Assembly (NCBI RefSeq): GCF_003990335.1
Contig: NZ_CP034683.1
Location: forward strand, 3,145,501-3,209,500
Length of the DNA: 64,000 nt
DNA from: Rheinheimera mangrovi
GTDB taxonomy: Bacteria > Pseudomonadota > Gammaproteobacteria > Enterobacterales > Alteromonadaceae
Direction of reading: 5' to 3'
Both the position numbers and the translations under genes were made by a program. The notes below the pieces were generated by a model that ran no database searches, had not been told where the DNA came from, and saw only the letters and a list, made by a program, of their open reading frames with translations. Positions within the stretch are counted from its first letter, which is position 1. Every line of letters begins with the position of its first letter. This document shows positions 41,076-50,414 of this stretch, one piece after another.

Positions 41076-42269
41076 TTATTGAAACTTTGAGCTGTAAAAG
41101 GCCGGATTAAAACGTGTCGCCATCGCCATTAACAGCACAGCTATAGCGGCTAATACTAACCAACTGATGCTAAAGCTTTGGCTAAAGTCACGGATAAAAC
41201 CAGCTATTAAAGGCGAAAAAGCCGCCAGCGTGTAGCCTATGCCCTGCACAAAAGCGGTCAGGCTGGCCGCTGAGGACGGCTGATGCTGATGATCCATAGA
41301 AACTATTAAGGATAAAGGAAATAAACCGCCTATACCTAAACCTAACAGTGACGCCCAGACTAAACCCAAGGCAGGTGCTGCGACTAAACCGCTAAAACCT
41401 GTAGCCATCAGCACCAATAACACCAGAATCACAGCACGACGGTCGGCTTTGCGGCTGGCCAGCCAGGGGCTGACAAAACCAGACAGCACTTCCATACACA
41501 GCAATAAGCCAAGCAGCAAACCACTTTTTTGTTCGCTCCAGCCTTGCTCCACATAATAAGCAGGCAACCAGGCCAGCACACAGGTAAAAGCGCAGGTCAC
41601 CAGCCCAAAAAACATGGCTAAGGTCCAGGCGCGGCCGTATTTGGCAAAACTCAGTGGTTTTTGTGGCGACTGCACCACAGGCAAATTTTGAATAGCGTGT
41701 TTTTGCGAACGCCACAAGACTAAAGCCACGACAGACAAGATCACCCAGCCGGATAACGCCACCCGCCAGCTCTGAGCCCAGTCGGCCCAAAAGGCGGCTA
41801 AAGATGCAGTTAAAGCAGCACCAGCAATAATGGCCGAGATATACCAGCCCATCACTAAAGGCGCTTTGGCGCTGAACTTTTGTTTAATCACCCCAGGCAC
41901 CACAGCCTGCACCATGGCAATGCCCAAACCTGCCACTATGGCGCTTAAGGTTAAATCTAACGCACCTGCAGCCCAATAGCGCTGTGCAGTGGCCGCAGCT
42001 ATAGCAACAGATGCCCAGAAAATTACCTGATAAGAGCCAAACCACAGCGCCAGTTGATGGGCAAAAAAGATACCTAAGCCCATAGCTAATACGGGCAACA
42101 TGGTCAGTAGCGAAGCCTGAGTAAAAGACAGTTGTAGTTCAGGTTGCATCAAAGGCAATAAAGGCCCGATAGAGGCCATAGAAGGCCTTAAGGTGAAGGC
42201 AATCAGCACCACACTCAGGATCAGCATCCAGGTTTTAGTGGTAAATTTTGTGGTTTCAGTCATATCCAT
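41076..42269 (-). CDS. MFS transporter of the CynX/NimT type
   Basis: A 397-residue, 12-helix transporter. FTLRPSMASIGPLLPLM at helix 1, VVPGVIKQKFSAKAPLVMGWY and IGYTLAAFSPLIAGFI are typical of the CynX family (cyanate or 2-nitroimidazole exporters). The substrate cannot be told from the sequence. The start is set at 42269 or 42263 (MDMTETTK); longer versions to 42362 look non-coding. It ends 21 bp before the EamA start, so an operon of three genes is likely. Confidence 0.85.
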   Translation of the reverse strand: MDMTETTKFTTKTWMLILSVVLIAFTLRPSMASIGPLLPLMQPELQLSFTQASLLTMLPVLAMGLGIFFAHQLALWFGSYQVIFWASVAIAAATAQRYWAAGALDLTLSAIVAGLGIAMVQAVVPGVIKQKFSAKAPLVMGWYISAIIAGAALTASLAAFWADWAQSWRVALSGWVILSVVALVLWRSQKHAIQNLPVVQSPQKPLSFAKYGRAWTLAMFFGLVTCAFTCVLAWLPAYYVEQGWSEQKSGLLLGLLLCMEVLSGFVSPWLASRKADRRAVILVLLVLMATGFSGLVAAPALGLVWASLLGLGIGGLFPLSLIVSMDHQHQPSSAASLTAFVQGIGYTLAAFSPLIAGFIRDFSQSFSISWLVLAAIAVLLMAMATRFNPAFYSSKFQ

Positions 42270-42476
42270 ACCCAAATGATGCAGCGCTGGAGAACGCAGA
42301 AAAGCCGCGCAGATTAACATAATTCTCAGCTGCTGAGCCATCGGATAAGCAAGTGCAGCCATTCAGGCACCATCCGCTTTTGCATCAAACATTGGTGCTT
42401 TTCAAAAGCCCAGTAGTGGCAAATCTGCTGATTGCCATTAGAGTGATAGCAAGAGTTTAGAAAAGGTAGCCGGATG

Positions 42477-43160
42477 ATGTGTGGACGTCTGAATGTCATA
42501 GATAGCCCTGAAGTAATAGACCTTTGCGGCCAACTCGGCATTTCGTTTAAAGACAAAGCGCTCAGAACGGGCCGTTTTATTCAGGCGGCCAGCACAGTGT
42601 CTGTCATTCTGGAACAATCGAATCGCCGTACCCTGCAGGATGCCACCTGGTGGCTGTTGTTAGAACAAACAGAGACTGGATTTAAACCATCGGCTTATAC
42701 CAGCTTTAATACACGCTATGACAAACTCGATGTGCCACGCTCAGCAGGATATAACAGCTATAGACATCAGCGCTGCATTATTCCCGTGAAGGGCTTTGGA
42801 GAAACAGAGCAAGTAGACGGAAAAGCTGTATACCACGATTTTACCGCGGATAAGGCAATAGCCTTAGGTGGGCTATACAAGGAATGGGTTCACAAAGCTA
42901 CAGGCGAAGTTGTATACAGTTGCTCAGTGATCACCCTGCCCCCTCACCCCAAGTTAATGCCCTATCACAGCAAAGCATCGCCTTTGCTACTACCGCAAAG
43001 CCACTATGCTGCCTGGCTTTCACCGGATACAGACAGTTCGCAATTGAACACTTTGTTGACCCCGAAATTATGCGTCGACCTCACTGGGGTAAAGGTAAAA
43101 AAGCCAAGCCAACCCGAGCCCATAAGCAGCGAATTCAGAATAGCTTGTGATGAGTGTTAG
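42477..43160 (+). CDS. SRAP domain protein (YedK/HMCES-like)
   Basis: A 227-residue SOS-response-associated peptidase family protein. MCGRLNV at the very start supplies the catalytic Cys2, which after Met removal crosslinks to abasic sites in single-stranded DNA. The downstream elements FNTRYDKL, RCIIPVKGFGE, AIALGGLYKEW and VITLPPHPKLMPYH, with the conserved His, follow the family, although the MPYH segment differs from the usual MPAIL. The second of two ATGs (42477) places Cys at position 2. It sits just before the cassette array and the SOS mutasome, fitting a DNA-damage role. Confidence 0.87.
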   Translation: MCGRLNVIDSPEVIDLCGQLGISFKDKALRTGRFIQAASTVSVILEQSNRRTLQDATWWLLLEQTETGFKPSAYTSFNTRYDKLDVPRSAGYNSYRHQRCIIPVKGFGETEQVDGKAVYHDFTADKAIALGGLYKEWVHKATGEVVYSCSVITLPPHPKLMPYHSKASPLLLPQSHYAAWLSPDTDSSQLNTLLTPKLCVDLTGVKVKKPSQPEPISSEFRIACDEC

Positions 43161-43459
43161 TTTTGTGACTATTGCTGACATTGTGCTTTGCGGTAAATGC
43201 CTATTTATCACTCCCTTTAATAGTCTAAACCACTGGGTAAATTTCCATATCACCAGCTTGAGTCAATTCAAGAACAACTAGTGAACTGCCTTTATAAATT
43301 TTGCCGGACACAAATTTACTGATTTCAGAAAATTCTGTTGAAATAGAGGTACATCAGCGCTAGTTTGGTATAAGAAAAATCAGGAAAGAAGGCGGAATAA
43401 TGTTCGACTTGCGGGCGTTTTACCTTCTATTAAATTGTTAGGCATTCAGTGAAGCAGAA
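43161..43459. other. Non-coding region before the cassettes, with attC/attI-like half-site
   Basis: About 250 bp without a recognisable gene, then 43414-43443 with GGCGTTT and, after a long spacer, GTTAGGC. This is the right half of an attC or the end of an attI. The complementary left half (GCCTAAC) was not found upstream. Confidence 0.5.
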
Positions 43460-43837
43460 ATGATTTTATTTAATGAAGAGATTGCAGCGACTTTAAATCA
43501 ATACTTCGAAAAAGAGGATGAGTTCGTTCAGTCAATACAGCTTGCCACATGGGGCTTAAGTATTCAGTTTAATAATTTTAGTGTTTGCTGTAACGCGCGG
43601 GTATTTGCCTCAATAAAAGGCAAGGAGTATGAGTGGGATGATGCCCCTAATTCAGGGCCTTGGGGCGCTTTGTGCAGGCAGATTCCAGAGAAAGCGGTGT
43701 TAAAAAGTCCGAACGTATTAACCATCGCCTTTATAAGTGGTGACTCAATAGATATAGAAACTGAAGAAGGCCCTTACGAATCGGTAATCTTCGATTTTCC
43801 ACCTCAGGGAGAAACTCTGATTATGGAAATATTTTAA
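43460..43837 (+). CDS. Integron cassette gene 1, unknown
   Basis: A 125-residue soluble, acidic, mixed alpha/beta protein (EEIAATLNQYFEKEDEFVQ, YEWDDAPNSGPWGALCRQIP, FDFPPQGETLIMEIF). No family is recognised. It begins 17 bp after GTTAGGC and ends 9 bp before an attC, the exact layout of a gene cassette. The reading direction agrees with the array. Cassette genes are often unknown adaptive proteins. Confidence 0.65.
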   Translation: MILFNEEIAATLNQYFEKEDEFVQSIQLATWGLSIQFNNFSVCCNARVFASIKGKEYEWDDAPNSGPWGALCRQIPEKAVLKSPNVLTIAFISGDSIDIETEEGPYESVIFDFPPQGETLIMEIF

Positions 43838-43846
43838 ATGGCAAAT

Positions 43847-43927
43847 GCCTAACAAGCGCCTTAAACATCGCGGCCTTTGGCCGCTGGACTCGCAACAAGT
43901 TGTTCGCCGTTTAGGCGATAGTTATGC
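43847..43927 (+). repeat. attC recombination site of cassette 1
   Basis: R'' GCCTAAC (43847-43853), L'' CGCCTTAAAC (43857-43866), L' GTTTAGGCG (43909-43917) and R' GTTATGC (43921-43927). The outer boxes pair with one mismatch. The L boxes pair with one extra A on the left arm, the strand-selecting extrahelical base. The centre folds into hairpins GCGGCC-TTT-GGCCGC and GCAACAA/TTGTTCGC. Structure clear at 81 bp. Confidence 0.85.
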
Positions 43928-43945
43928 AGGTGTAGTAGATATATT

Positions 43946-44287
43946 GTGAATAATTCTGATAATTCACTTCCGGAAAAATCGAAAAACATGGCAGCAAATT
44001 TGGCGGTAATTGCCGCAATCTATGCTGGCTTTTCTTTTTTTAATGTCCTGTTTTTGATTGATGTCATTATCTTATTGGCGCTATGTGTCTGGCTTATAAA
44101 AAAGCCTTCTTTGCCTCCTGCAGTTATCAGTCTTTTTGTTTCTTTGGTTGCGGTTTGGTTTGCATTTCAAGATATAAATTTTGCAGGCGGATGGCATTTC
44201 GCATCAACCCTATGGTGGTGTTACTCCAGCGTAATGCTGGTTATTTATGTATTTAAATCTAAAAAAACTATTTCTCTGCGGCAGTAG
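43946..44287 (+). CDS. Integron cassette gene 2, membrane protein
   Basis: A 113-residue protein starting with GTG at 43946, with about four hydrophobic helices and short loops. No family is recognised. It begins 19 bp after the R' box of the cassette 1 attC and ends just before another attC left half at 44291. Lower GC than its neighbours, as is common for cassettes. Inner membrane. Confidence 0.6.
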   Translation: MNNSDNSLPEKSKNMAANLAVIAAIYAGFSFFNVLFLIDVIILLALCVWLIKKPSLPPAVISLFVSLVAVWFAFQDINFAGGWHFASTLWWCYSSVMLVIYVFKSKKTISLRQ

Positions 44288-44290
44288 TGC

Positions 44291-44338
44291 GCATAACAAG
44301 CAAATGTTAATCGCCCACGCTACGCATAGGCTGCGATG
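44291..44338 (+). repeat. Degenerate attC of cassette 2
   Basis: GCATAAC (44291-44297), the complement of the R' box GTTATGC, starts the site. An ATCGC/GCGAT stem lies further in, but no closing GTT-type box is found. A REP-like inverted repeat at 44359 follows. The right half looks lost. Confidence 0.5.
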
Positions 44339-44358
44339 TAAAAAACAGCGTAAAAAAA

Positions 44359-44386
44359 CAGGGTCAGTTTTTGCATATTGCCCCTG
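44359..44386. repeat. REP-like inverted repeat
   Basis: CAGGG(TCAG)...TTGCC-CCCTG resembles the RAYT/IS target motif GTCAGGTCTTGC..TTTGCCCC of the island. It may mark an insertion that damaged the second attC. The rest of 44390-44660 shows no gene. Confidence 0.35.
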
Positions 44387-44667
44387 CCTGGTAAATGAAA
44401 AGGATACTTATACCTGCGCTGTCCTTTTTCTATCCTAAGCGCCTAAAAGCATCATGAGGGTTTGGGGCAGCGCCTCTGGTCTGTTGCTCACGCTCTGCCA
44501 CCCTAAGTACCTGTCAATTCCCAGAAAAATCCCCGTTATTAAAGCACCGCACACACATCACTAAACCATTGAAAAATAATAAAATACACCACCCCACATA
44601 ACAACACTGCCATGACAAGCTGCGCAAAAACTCTGACTGCCCCTTGCGATCCAAAGCGGATCTTTTA

Positions 44668-44687
44668 TACTGTGTTTATATACAGTA
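44668..44687 (+). promoter_or_regulatory. LexA (SOS) box
   Basis: TACTGTGTTTATATACAGTA is a perfect TACTGT-N8-ACAGTA operator 15 bp before the imuA start. It implies LexA repression and induction by DNA damage of imuA-imuB-dnaE2. Confidence 0.92.
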
Positions 44688-44702
44688 TTTGAGATAACTA
44701 TC

Positions 44703-45386
44703 ATGAATGCTCTGTTGCAACAGCTGCAGAACAGGCAACTGATATGGCTGGCCAATCAAACCGAAGCGCCTTATGAACATTGCCAAAGTACAGGTTTTAG
44801 CGCTTTGGATCAGCTGCTGGGCGGCGGCTGGCCACAGCATACTGTGATTGAATTACAAAGCCATGGCGCTTGTGCTGAAGTGCAATTGATCCAAAAAGCG
44901 CTGGGCCAGTCCGGATCCGATCTGCTGCAAGTTTGGATCAATCCACCGGCCAGCCTCTGTGCTGAATACCTGCTGCAGCAAAAGCGGCCTTTGCATCAAG
45001 TGTTACAACTTGATGCGCCCCGCTCTGCCGATGCGCTCTGGGCGGCAGAACTTTGTTTAAAAAGTGGCAGTTGTATGGACGTGCTGCTCTGGCAAAACCA
45101 GCTGAATTTAACCCAACTGAAGCGTTTGCAGCTGGCGGCAGCACAAGGCCAGAGCCAGTTGTATTTGTTCCGCCCAACGCAGGCCGAACAACAACTCTTG
45201 CCCTGGGCTTTAAGTTTACAACTCACCCCAGCCAGCAACGGCTTGCAGATCCGTATTCTGAAACGTAAAGGCGGCTGGCAACAGCAGGAACTGCTGCTGC
45301 CATGGGCTGAACTTTATCCGCAGTTTATCAAAACAGAACTGCAGCACAGCCAGCATTCCCGTCCGCCTTTATCCAGAGTCAGCTGA
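44703..45386 (+). CDS. imuA: ImuA, SOS mutasome RecA-like protein
   Basis: A 227-residue RecA/SulA-like protein. The core GFSALDQLLGGGWPQHTVIELQSHGACAEVQLI resembles a degenerate P-loop, and LLQVWINPPASLCAEYLLQ and ILKRKGGWQQQELLLPW match ImuA. It helps load or regulate the ImuB-DnaE2 polymerase complex at lesions and is glutamine-rich, like its operon mates. The gene follows the LexA box directly and precedes imuB by 11 bp. Confidence 0.88.
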   Translation: MNALLQQLQNRQLIWLANQTEAPYEHCQSTGFSALDQLLGGGWPQHTVIELQSHGACAEVQLIQKALGQSGSDLLQVWINPPASLCAEYLLQQKRPLHQVLQLDAPRSADALWAAELCLKSGSCMDVLLWQNQLNLTQLKRLQLAAAQGQSQLYLFRPTQAEQQLLPWALSLQLTPASNGLQIRILKRKGGWQQQELLLPWAELYPQFIKTELQHSQHSRPPLSRVS

Positions 45387-45397
45387 GGCGAGTGGGT

Positions 45398-46864
45398 ATG
45401 GCTGCTCAGATGGAGTTTTGGTTGTATTTATATTTCCCGCAATTGCAGCTGGATAAATTGCTGTTGCAACACGCCACAACTCAGGCACTGGACAAAGATC
45501 AGCTGGATTTAACAGCCCCTCTGGCGATAGTAGGCGCTGACCATCAGCTGCTGCAATTGAATACTGCGGCCCGACAGGCCGGTTTAACTTTGGGCATGGG
45601 CTTGGCCTCTGCTGCGGCGTTATGCCATCAATTGCAGCTGGTGCCGCATCAGGCGGAGCAGGAACAACAACAATTAGAGCAGCTGGCTCAGCTGTTGTAT
45701 CAATACTGCGCCGATATAGCGCTGCAGCCTGATTCAGGTTTGTTATTAAAATTAAGCCCTATGCTGGCCTTGTATGGTGGTGCTCTGCAGTTTTGGCAAC
45801 AACTACAACAAGTGCTGCAACAAGCGGGTTATCAGTATCATTTTGCTACAGCGCAGCAACCTTTAGTGGCGCGTTTACTGGCACAACAAGGCTGGGATCA
45901 ATTTTTGCTGCAAAGCGATAAAATTCAGCAGCAACTCAAGGCTTTACCACTGCAACAGGCCCAATTACCGGACAAGCTACAGGAGCAATTACAGCGCCTT
46001 GGCCTGATCCGGCTTGGCGATCTGTTAACCATCCCGCAGGCCGAACTGGTACGGCGTTTTGGTGTGGACATGCTGCAGTATTTACAACAGCTAACCGGAG
46101 CAAAACCTGCGCTGTTGCAATTTATTCAGCCCGCAGAACAGTTTGAACAACAACTGGAACTGCTGTACGAAATGGAGCGCAGCGACCAGCTATTGGGCCC
46201 TTTACAGCACTTGTTTGGCCTGCTGCAGCTGTATTTACAACAAAGGGATCAACTGGCCTATCAGCTGGAGTTGTGTTTATTACAGCGGCAAGAGCAGCAA
46301 CAACAGCTGCAATTGCATTCAGCTCAGGGCGAATATCAAAGCAAAGAATGGCTGAAGCTCTGCGCCTTGCAGTTGGAGCGCTTAAAGCTGAAAAAGCCCG
46401 TGATCCAGCTACAACTGACTCTCAAGCGCGCCGGGCCGCGTTACGCTCAGTATAAAACCCTGTTTGCCGGCAAACAGCAGCTGTATTCGGCCCTGCAGCT
46501 GGTGTCTTTATTGCAGGCCCGTCTGGGGAAAGAGCAGGTAAAAAGCCCTTGTCTGCACAATGATCTGCTGCCTGAGCAGGCCAGTGGATATGCCGCAGCT
46601 TTAGAACCACAAACCGCTATTGCAGGCCACTTAGCCGCGATACGACCAGCCTTTTTAGTCAACCCGCCTCTGGCTGTGGACGCTGATCAGCAACAGCAGT
46701 TGCAGCTGCATTGTGGCCCGGAGCGCTTAAGCAGTGGCTGGTGGCAACAGCAGAGCCAACACCGCGACTATTACGTCGGCCAGAATGCCCAAGGCCAGTG
46801 GTTATGGCTATACCGTGATTTGCAGCAGCCAGAGCAACTGTATCTGCAGGGGTATTTCAGCTGA
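45398..46864 (+). CDS. imuB: ImuB, Y-family polymerase-like mutasome hub
   Basis: A 488-residue protein related to Y-family polymerases. It has LYFPQLQLDKLLL at the start, LTLGMGLASAAAL and a helix-hairpin-like LGLIRLGDLLTIPQAELVRRFG. In this family the catalytic acidic residues are lost and the protein recruits the beta clamp. It is unusually glutamine-rich. The ATG at 45398 (GAGG 9 nt upstream) is used; GTG at 45392 and ATG at 45410 are alternatives. It overlaps dnaE2 by one base (TGATG). Confidence 0.88.
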   Translation: MAAQMEFWLYLYFPQLQLDKLLLQHATTQALDKDQLDLTAPLAIVGADHQLLQLNTAARQAGLTLGMGLASAAALCHQLQLVPHQAEQEQQQLEQLAQLLYQYCADIALQPDSGLLLKLSPMLALYGGALQFWQQLQQVLQQAGYQYHFATAQQPLVARLLAQQGWDQFLLQSDKIQQQLKALPLQQAQLPDKLQEQLQRLGLIRLGDLLTIPQAELVRRFGVDMLQYLQQLTGAKPALLQFIQPAEQFEQQLELLYEMERSDQLLGPLQHLFGLLQLYLQQRDQLAYQLELCLLQRQEQQQQLQLHSAQGEYQSKEWLKLCALQLERLKLKKPVIQLQLTLKRAGPRYAQYKTLFAGKQQLYSALQLVSLLQARLGKEQVKSPCLHNDLLPEQASGYAAALEPQTAIAGHLAAIRPAFLVNPPLAVDADQQQQLQLHCGPERLSSGWWQQQSQHRDYYVGQNAQGQWLWLYRDLQQPEQLYLQGYFS

Positions 46865-49800
46865 TGAAAAGCCAAAACTCAACCACACGCAGTGACTACT
46901 CTGAGCTAGTTTGCCAAAGCCACTTCTCCTTCCTGCAAGGCGCATCCAGTCCGGCTGAATTGGTACAACAAGCAGCAGCTTTAGGGTATCAGGCGCTGGC
47001 CATTACCGATGAATGCTCGCTGGCAGGCGTAGTACGCGCTCACCAGCACATTAAAGAAAAACAGCTACCACTAAAGCTGATTATTGGCTCTTTATTGGTA
47101 CTGAACCCACAGCTACGGCTGGTGTTGCTTTGTCCGGATAAAAGCGCGTATAGCGAGTTATGCCGCATTATTACTCAGGCCAGACGTCGCGCCGACAAAG
47201 GCTCGTACCAGCTGGCCGAATGGGATATTCAGCGTATTCAGCAGTGCCAGATCCTCTGGCTGCCCAGCGGCGATCAACAAACCGATCTGTACTGGGGCCA
47301 CTGGTTAATTCAGCACCATGCGGACAAGTTATGGCTTGGCGCCAGCCGCAAGTTACAAAGCCAGGACCAGTTTTATCTGCCTTATTGCCAGCAACTGGCA
47401 GAGCAGCTGCAACTGCCCTGCTGCGCCATAGGTGAAGTGCTGATACATCAGGCCAGCCGTTTGCCGTTACAACATGCCTTAAGCGCAATTAAAGCGGGCA
47501 AAGCTGTGCCTGATATGGCGCGGCAGCTGTTAAGTAACGCCGAACAAAGCTTAAGGCCTATTAAAAAATTGCAGCAATTATTTCCGCCAGAGCTTTTAGA
47601 CAATAGCCAAAAACTGGCTGATGTATGTAGCTTTTCTTTGGATGAATTAAGTTATCAGTACCCCGCTGAACTGGTGCCAGCAGGCAAAACCGCGATGCAG
47701 CATTTACGGGATTTGGTCAAACTGGGCGAGGCACAACGTTTCCCTGAAGGGGTGCCGGCAGATATTCAGCAGACCATTCACAAAGAGCTGGATTTAATAG
47801 AGCAGCTCAATTACCCCTATTACTTTTTAACTATTCATGACTTGGTGGTATTTGCGCAGCAGCAGCAGATCTTGTATCAGGGCCGTGGCTCGGCGGCGAA
47901 TTCAGTGGTCTGTTATTGCCTGGCTATTACTGCTGTGGATCCCCGCCAGATCAATGTACTGATCGAACGTTTTATCTCGAAAGAACGGGCTGAACCTCCT
48001 GATATAGATGTTGATTTTGAGCATGAACGCCGCGAAGAAGTGATCCAGTATATTTACCAGAAATATGGCCGTGAGCGCGCAGCCCTGGCCGCTACTGTGA
48101 TTTGTTATCGCTTTAAAAGTGCCTTTCGCGATATCAGTAAAGCTTTGGGTTTTGAGCTGCATCAGGTGGAGTTTTTCTTAAAAAACCTGCACAGGCGGGA
48201 TAAAAGCCAGCACTGGAGCAGCCAGCTGACTCAGCTTGGGCTGGATCCTCAGGCGAAAAAAGCTCAGCTACTGGTGCAACTGGTACAGCAACTGGTGGGC
48301 ATGCCACGGCATTTATCACAGCATGTCGGAGGTTTTGTGATATCTCAGGGGCCTTTGTACGAACTGGTGCCAGTGGAAAATGCAGCTATGGCCGATCGCA
48401 CTGTGATCCAGTGGGATAAAGATGATCTGGAATCATTAAAGCTGTTAAAAGTAGATGTGTTGGCTTTGGGTATGTTAAGCGCTATCCGTAAAACTTTTGA
48501 TTTAGTCAGGCGTTACCAGAACACCGACTTAAGCATAGCGGCCATTACCAAAGCAGGTGACGATCCCAAGGTGTATGAAGCCATTCAAAAAGCCGACACT
48601 GTAGGTTTATTTCAGATTGAATCACGGGCCCAGATGTCGATGCTGCCACGACTGCGCCCTGCAAGTTATTACGATTTGGTGATCCAGATAGCCATAGTGC
48701 GGCCCGGCCCTATTCAGGGCGATATGGTGCATCCGTATTTAAAACGCCGTCATGGCGAAGAAGCTGTGTCCTACCCTTCTGCTGCAGTTAAGCAAGTGCT
48801 GGAACGTACTTTAGGTGTGCCGATTTTTCAGGAGCAAGTGATTAAACTGGCGATGGTCGCGGCAGGTTTTAGTGGCGGTGAAGCCGATCAGCTGCGCCGT
48901 GCTATGGCCAGCTGGAAAAAAACCGGTGAGCTGATCCAATTTAAACAAAAACTGATCGATGGCATGTTAAGCCGGGGCTATCAACAAGAATTTGCCGAAC
49001 GTATTTACCAGCAAATTTGTGGTTTTGGTGAATATGGTTTTCCTGAATCACATTCGGCCAGTTTTGCCGTGCTGGCTTATGTCTCGGCGTATTTAAAACA
49101 GTATTACCCTGTGGCTTTTTATGTCGCCTTACTCAACAGCCAGCCTATGGGCTTTTATGCGCCGAGCCAGCTGATCCAGGATGCACGGCAGCATAATATG
49201 GAGGTACTGCCGGTGTGTGTGAATCAGTCGGATTGGGACCATCTGATGGTGCCCGCCAGCAGCGGCACTGGTTTTGCGATCCGCCTTGGGCTCCGGCTAG
49301 TGAAAGGTTTAACGCAACAAGGGGCAGTGATGTTACTCAAGCACAGACCACAAGGGGGTTATCTCCAGTTGGCTGCAGTGGCGCAGTCTGGTGTCAGCGA
49401 TGGCGATTTAACAGCCCTTGCCAGTGCCAATGCCTTACAACAGCTATCAGGGCAACGCTATCAGGCGCGCTGGCAGTTGTTGGACCAACAGCATAAGTTG
49501 CCTTTACTGGCGGCCGAACCTTACCAGACTCAGTATCAGCTGCCTTTGCCTTCCGAACTGGCGGAAGTGGTGGAAGATTATCAAAGTACAGGGCTGAGCC
49601 TGCGGACTCATCCGGTGCAGTTATTAAAACAGCAAGGCGTGCTGGGTAAATTTGCGCAGGCAGCTGAGCTTCCTACACTGAACCATAAGTCGGTGGTGAC
49701 TGTAATAGGATTAGTCACAGCGAGGCAAAGCCCTGGCACGGCATCAGGTGTGACTTTTATCACACTGGAAGATGGCACAGGTTTTAGCAATTTAGTGGTT

Positions 49801-49971
49801 TGGTCGGCTACAGCTTCGGCACAGCGTCAGGCCTATTTAAAATCTAAGCTGATGAAGGTTAACGGTATTCTGGAGAAAAAAGACGGGGTGATCCATATTA
49901 TCGCCGGACGTTTAACCGACCTGACGCCCTTGTTAGGATCACTCAGATCTTACTCCAGAGAATTCCATTAA
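46864..49971 (+). CDS. dnaE2: Error-prone DNA polymerase DnaE2
   Basis: A 1035-residue C-family polymerase, the catalytic subunit of the SOS mutasome. The PHP domain starts SHFSFLQGASSPAELVQQA with ITDECSL. The palm carries catalytic Asp residues in PPDIDVDFEHERR (D380, D382, D384) and QIAIVRPGPIQGDMVHP. The HhH and OB-fold parts (VVTVIGLVTARQ) lie at the end. It performs translesion synthesis and mutagenesis after DNA damage. The length fits DnaE2. The start overlaps the imuB stop. Confidence 0.95.
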   Translation: MKSQNSTTRSDYSELVCQSHFSFLQGASSPAELVQQAAALGYQALAITDECSLAGVVRAHQHIKEKQLPLKLIIGSLLVLNPQLRLVLLCPDKSAYSELCRIITQARRRADKGSYQLAEWDIQRIQQCQILWLPSGDQQTDLYWGHWLIQHHADKLWLGASRKLQSQDQFYLPYCQQLAEQLQLPCCAIGEVLIHQASRLPLQHALSAIKAGKAVPDMARQLLSNAEQSLRPIKKLQQLFPPELLDNSQKLADVCSFSLDELSYQYPAELVPAGKTAMQHLRDLVKLGEAQRFPEGVPADIQQTIHKELDLIEQLNYPYYFLTIHDLVVFAQQQQILYQGRGSAANSVVCYCLAITAVDPRQINVLIERFISKERAEPPDIDVDFEHERREEVIQYIYQKYGRERAALAATVICYRFKSAFRDISKALGFELHQVEFFLKNLHRRDKSQHWSSQLTQLGLDPQAKKAQLLVQLVQQLVGMPRHLSQHVGGFVISQGPLYELVPVENAAMADRTVIQWDKDDLESLKLLKVDVLALGMLSAIRKTFDLVRRYQNTDLSIAAITKAGDDPKVYEAIQKADTVGLFQIESRAQMSMLPRLRPASYYDLVIQIAIVRPGPIQGDMVHPYLKRRHGEEAVSYPSAAVKQVLERTLGVPIFQEQVIKLAMVAAGFSGGEADQLRRAMASWKKTGELIQFKQKLIDGMLSRGYQQEFAERIYQQICGFGEYGFPESHSASFAVLAYVSAYLKQYYPVAFYVALLNSQPMGFYAPSQLIQDARQHNMEVLPVCVNQSDWDHLMVPASSGTGFAIRLGLRLVKGLTQQGAVMLLKHRPQGGYLQLAAVAQSGVSDGDLTALASANALQQLSGQRYQARWQLLDQQHKLPLLAAEPYQTQYQLPLPSELAEVVEDYQSTGLSLRTHPVQLLKQQGVLGKFAQAAELPTLNHKSVVTVIGLVTARQSPGTASGVTFITLEDGTGFSNLVVWSATASAQRQAYLKSKLMKVNGILEKKDGVIHIIAGRLTDLTPLLGSLRSYSREFH

Positions 49972-49997
49972 ACTCATGAAAACTAAAGAATACAAAG

Positions 49998-50396
49998 ATG
50001 TGGATACCCAAAAGCAATAAAAAAAACAGACCCTATAGGGTGAAAAAAACCGGCATCAAAGATGAAAATATCGACCGGCAAATTTTGGTGCTGCATCAGG
50101 CAATAGCAAACAAATTACTGGCTGAGCCCGATTTACTCGAACAGGTCAAAGCCAAACTGGAAGAGCGGCGCGACAACGGCCAGCTGGGGTATGGTGCTTA
50201 TATGTATTGGGTGTCTGTGTTAGAACTGTATGCTGAACCAGAACAGTTTTGTGCAGGCATCACAGAAGACAGCCCTTATTTACGTAAGCTGCGCCGCCGC
50301 ACGCCTTTTGTCGGCATATTAACGGAGCAGGAACGGCAACACGCCTTGCTACAGAATGCTATTGCAGAGCTGGACGAAATTCCGGGGGATTTTTAA
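49998..50396 (+). CDS. Conserved hypothetical basic protein
   Basis: A 132-residue, mostly helical, charged protein (DENIDRQILVLHQAIANKLLAEPDLLEQVKAKLEERRDNGQLGYGAYMYW). No characterised family is recognised. It begins 26 bp after dnaE2 and could be the fourth gene of the SOS operon, though an in-frame ATG at 49977 is also possible and neither start has a good ribosome site. If part of the SOS transcript, it would be DNA-damage-induced. Function unknown. Confidence 0.55.
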   Translation: MWIPKSNKKNRPYRVKKTGIKDENIDRQILVLHQAIANKLLAEPDLLEQVKAKLEERRDNGQLGYGAYMYWVSVLELYAEPEQFCAGITEDSPYLRKLRRRTPFVGILTEQERQHALLQNAIAELDEIPGDF

Positions 50397-50414
50397 CAAG
50401 TCCTGAGGAACACC

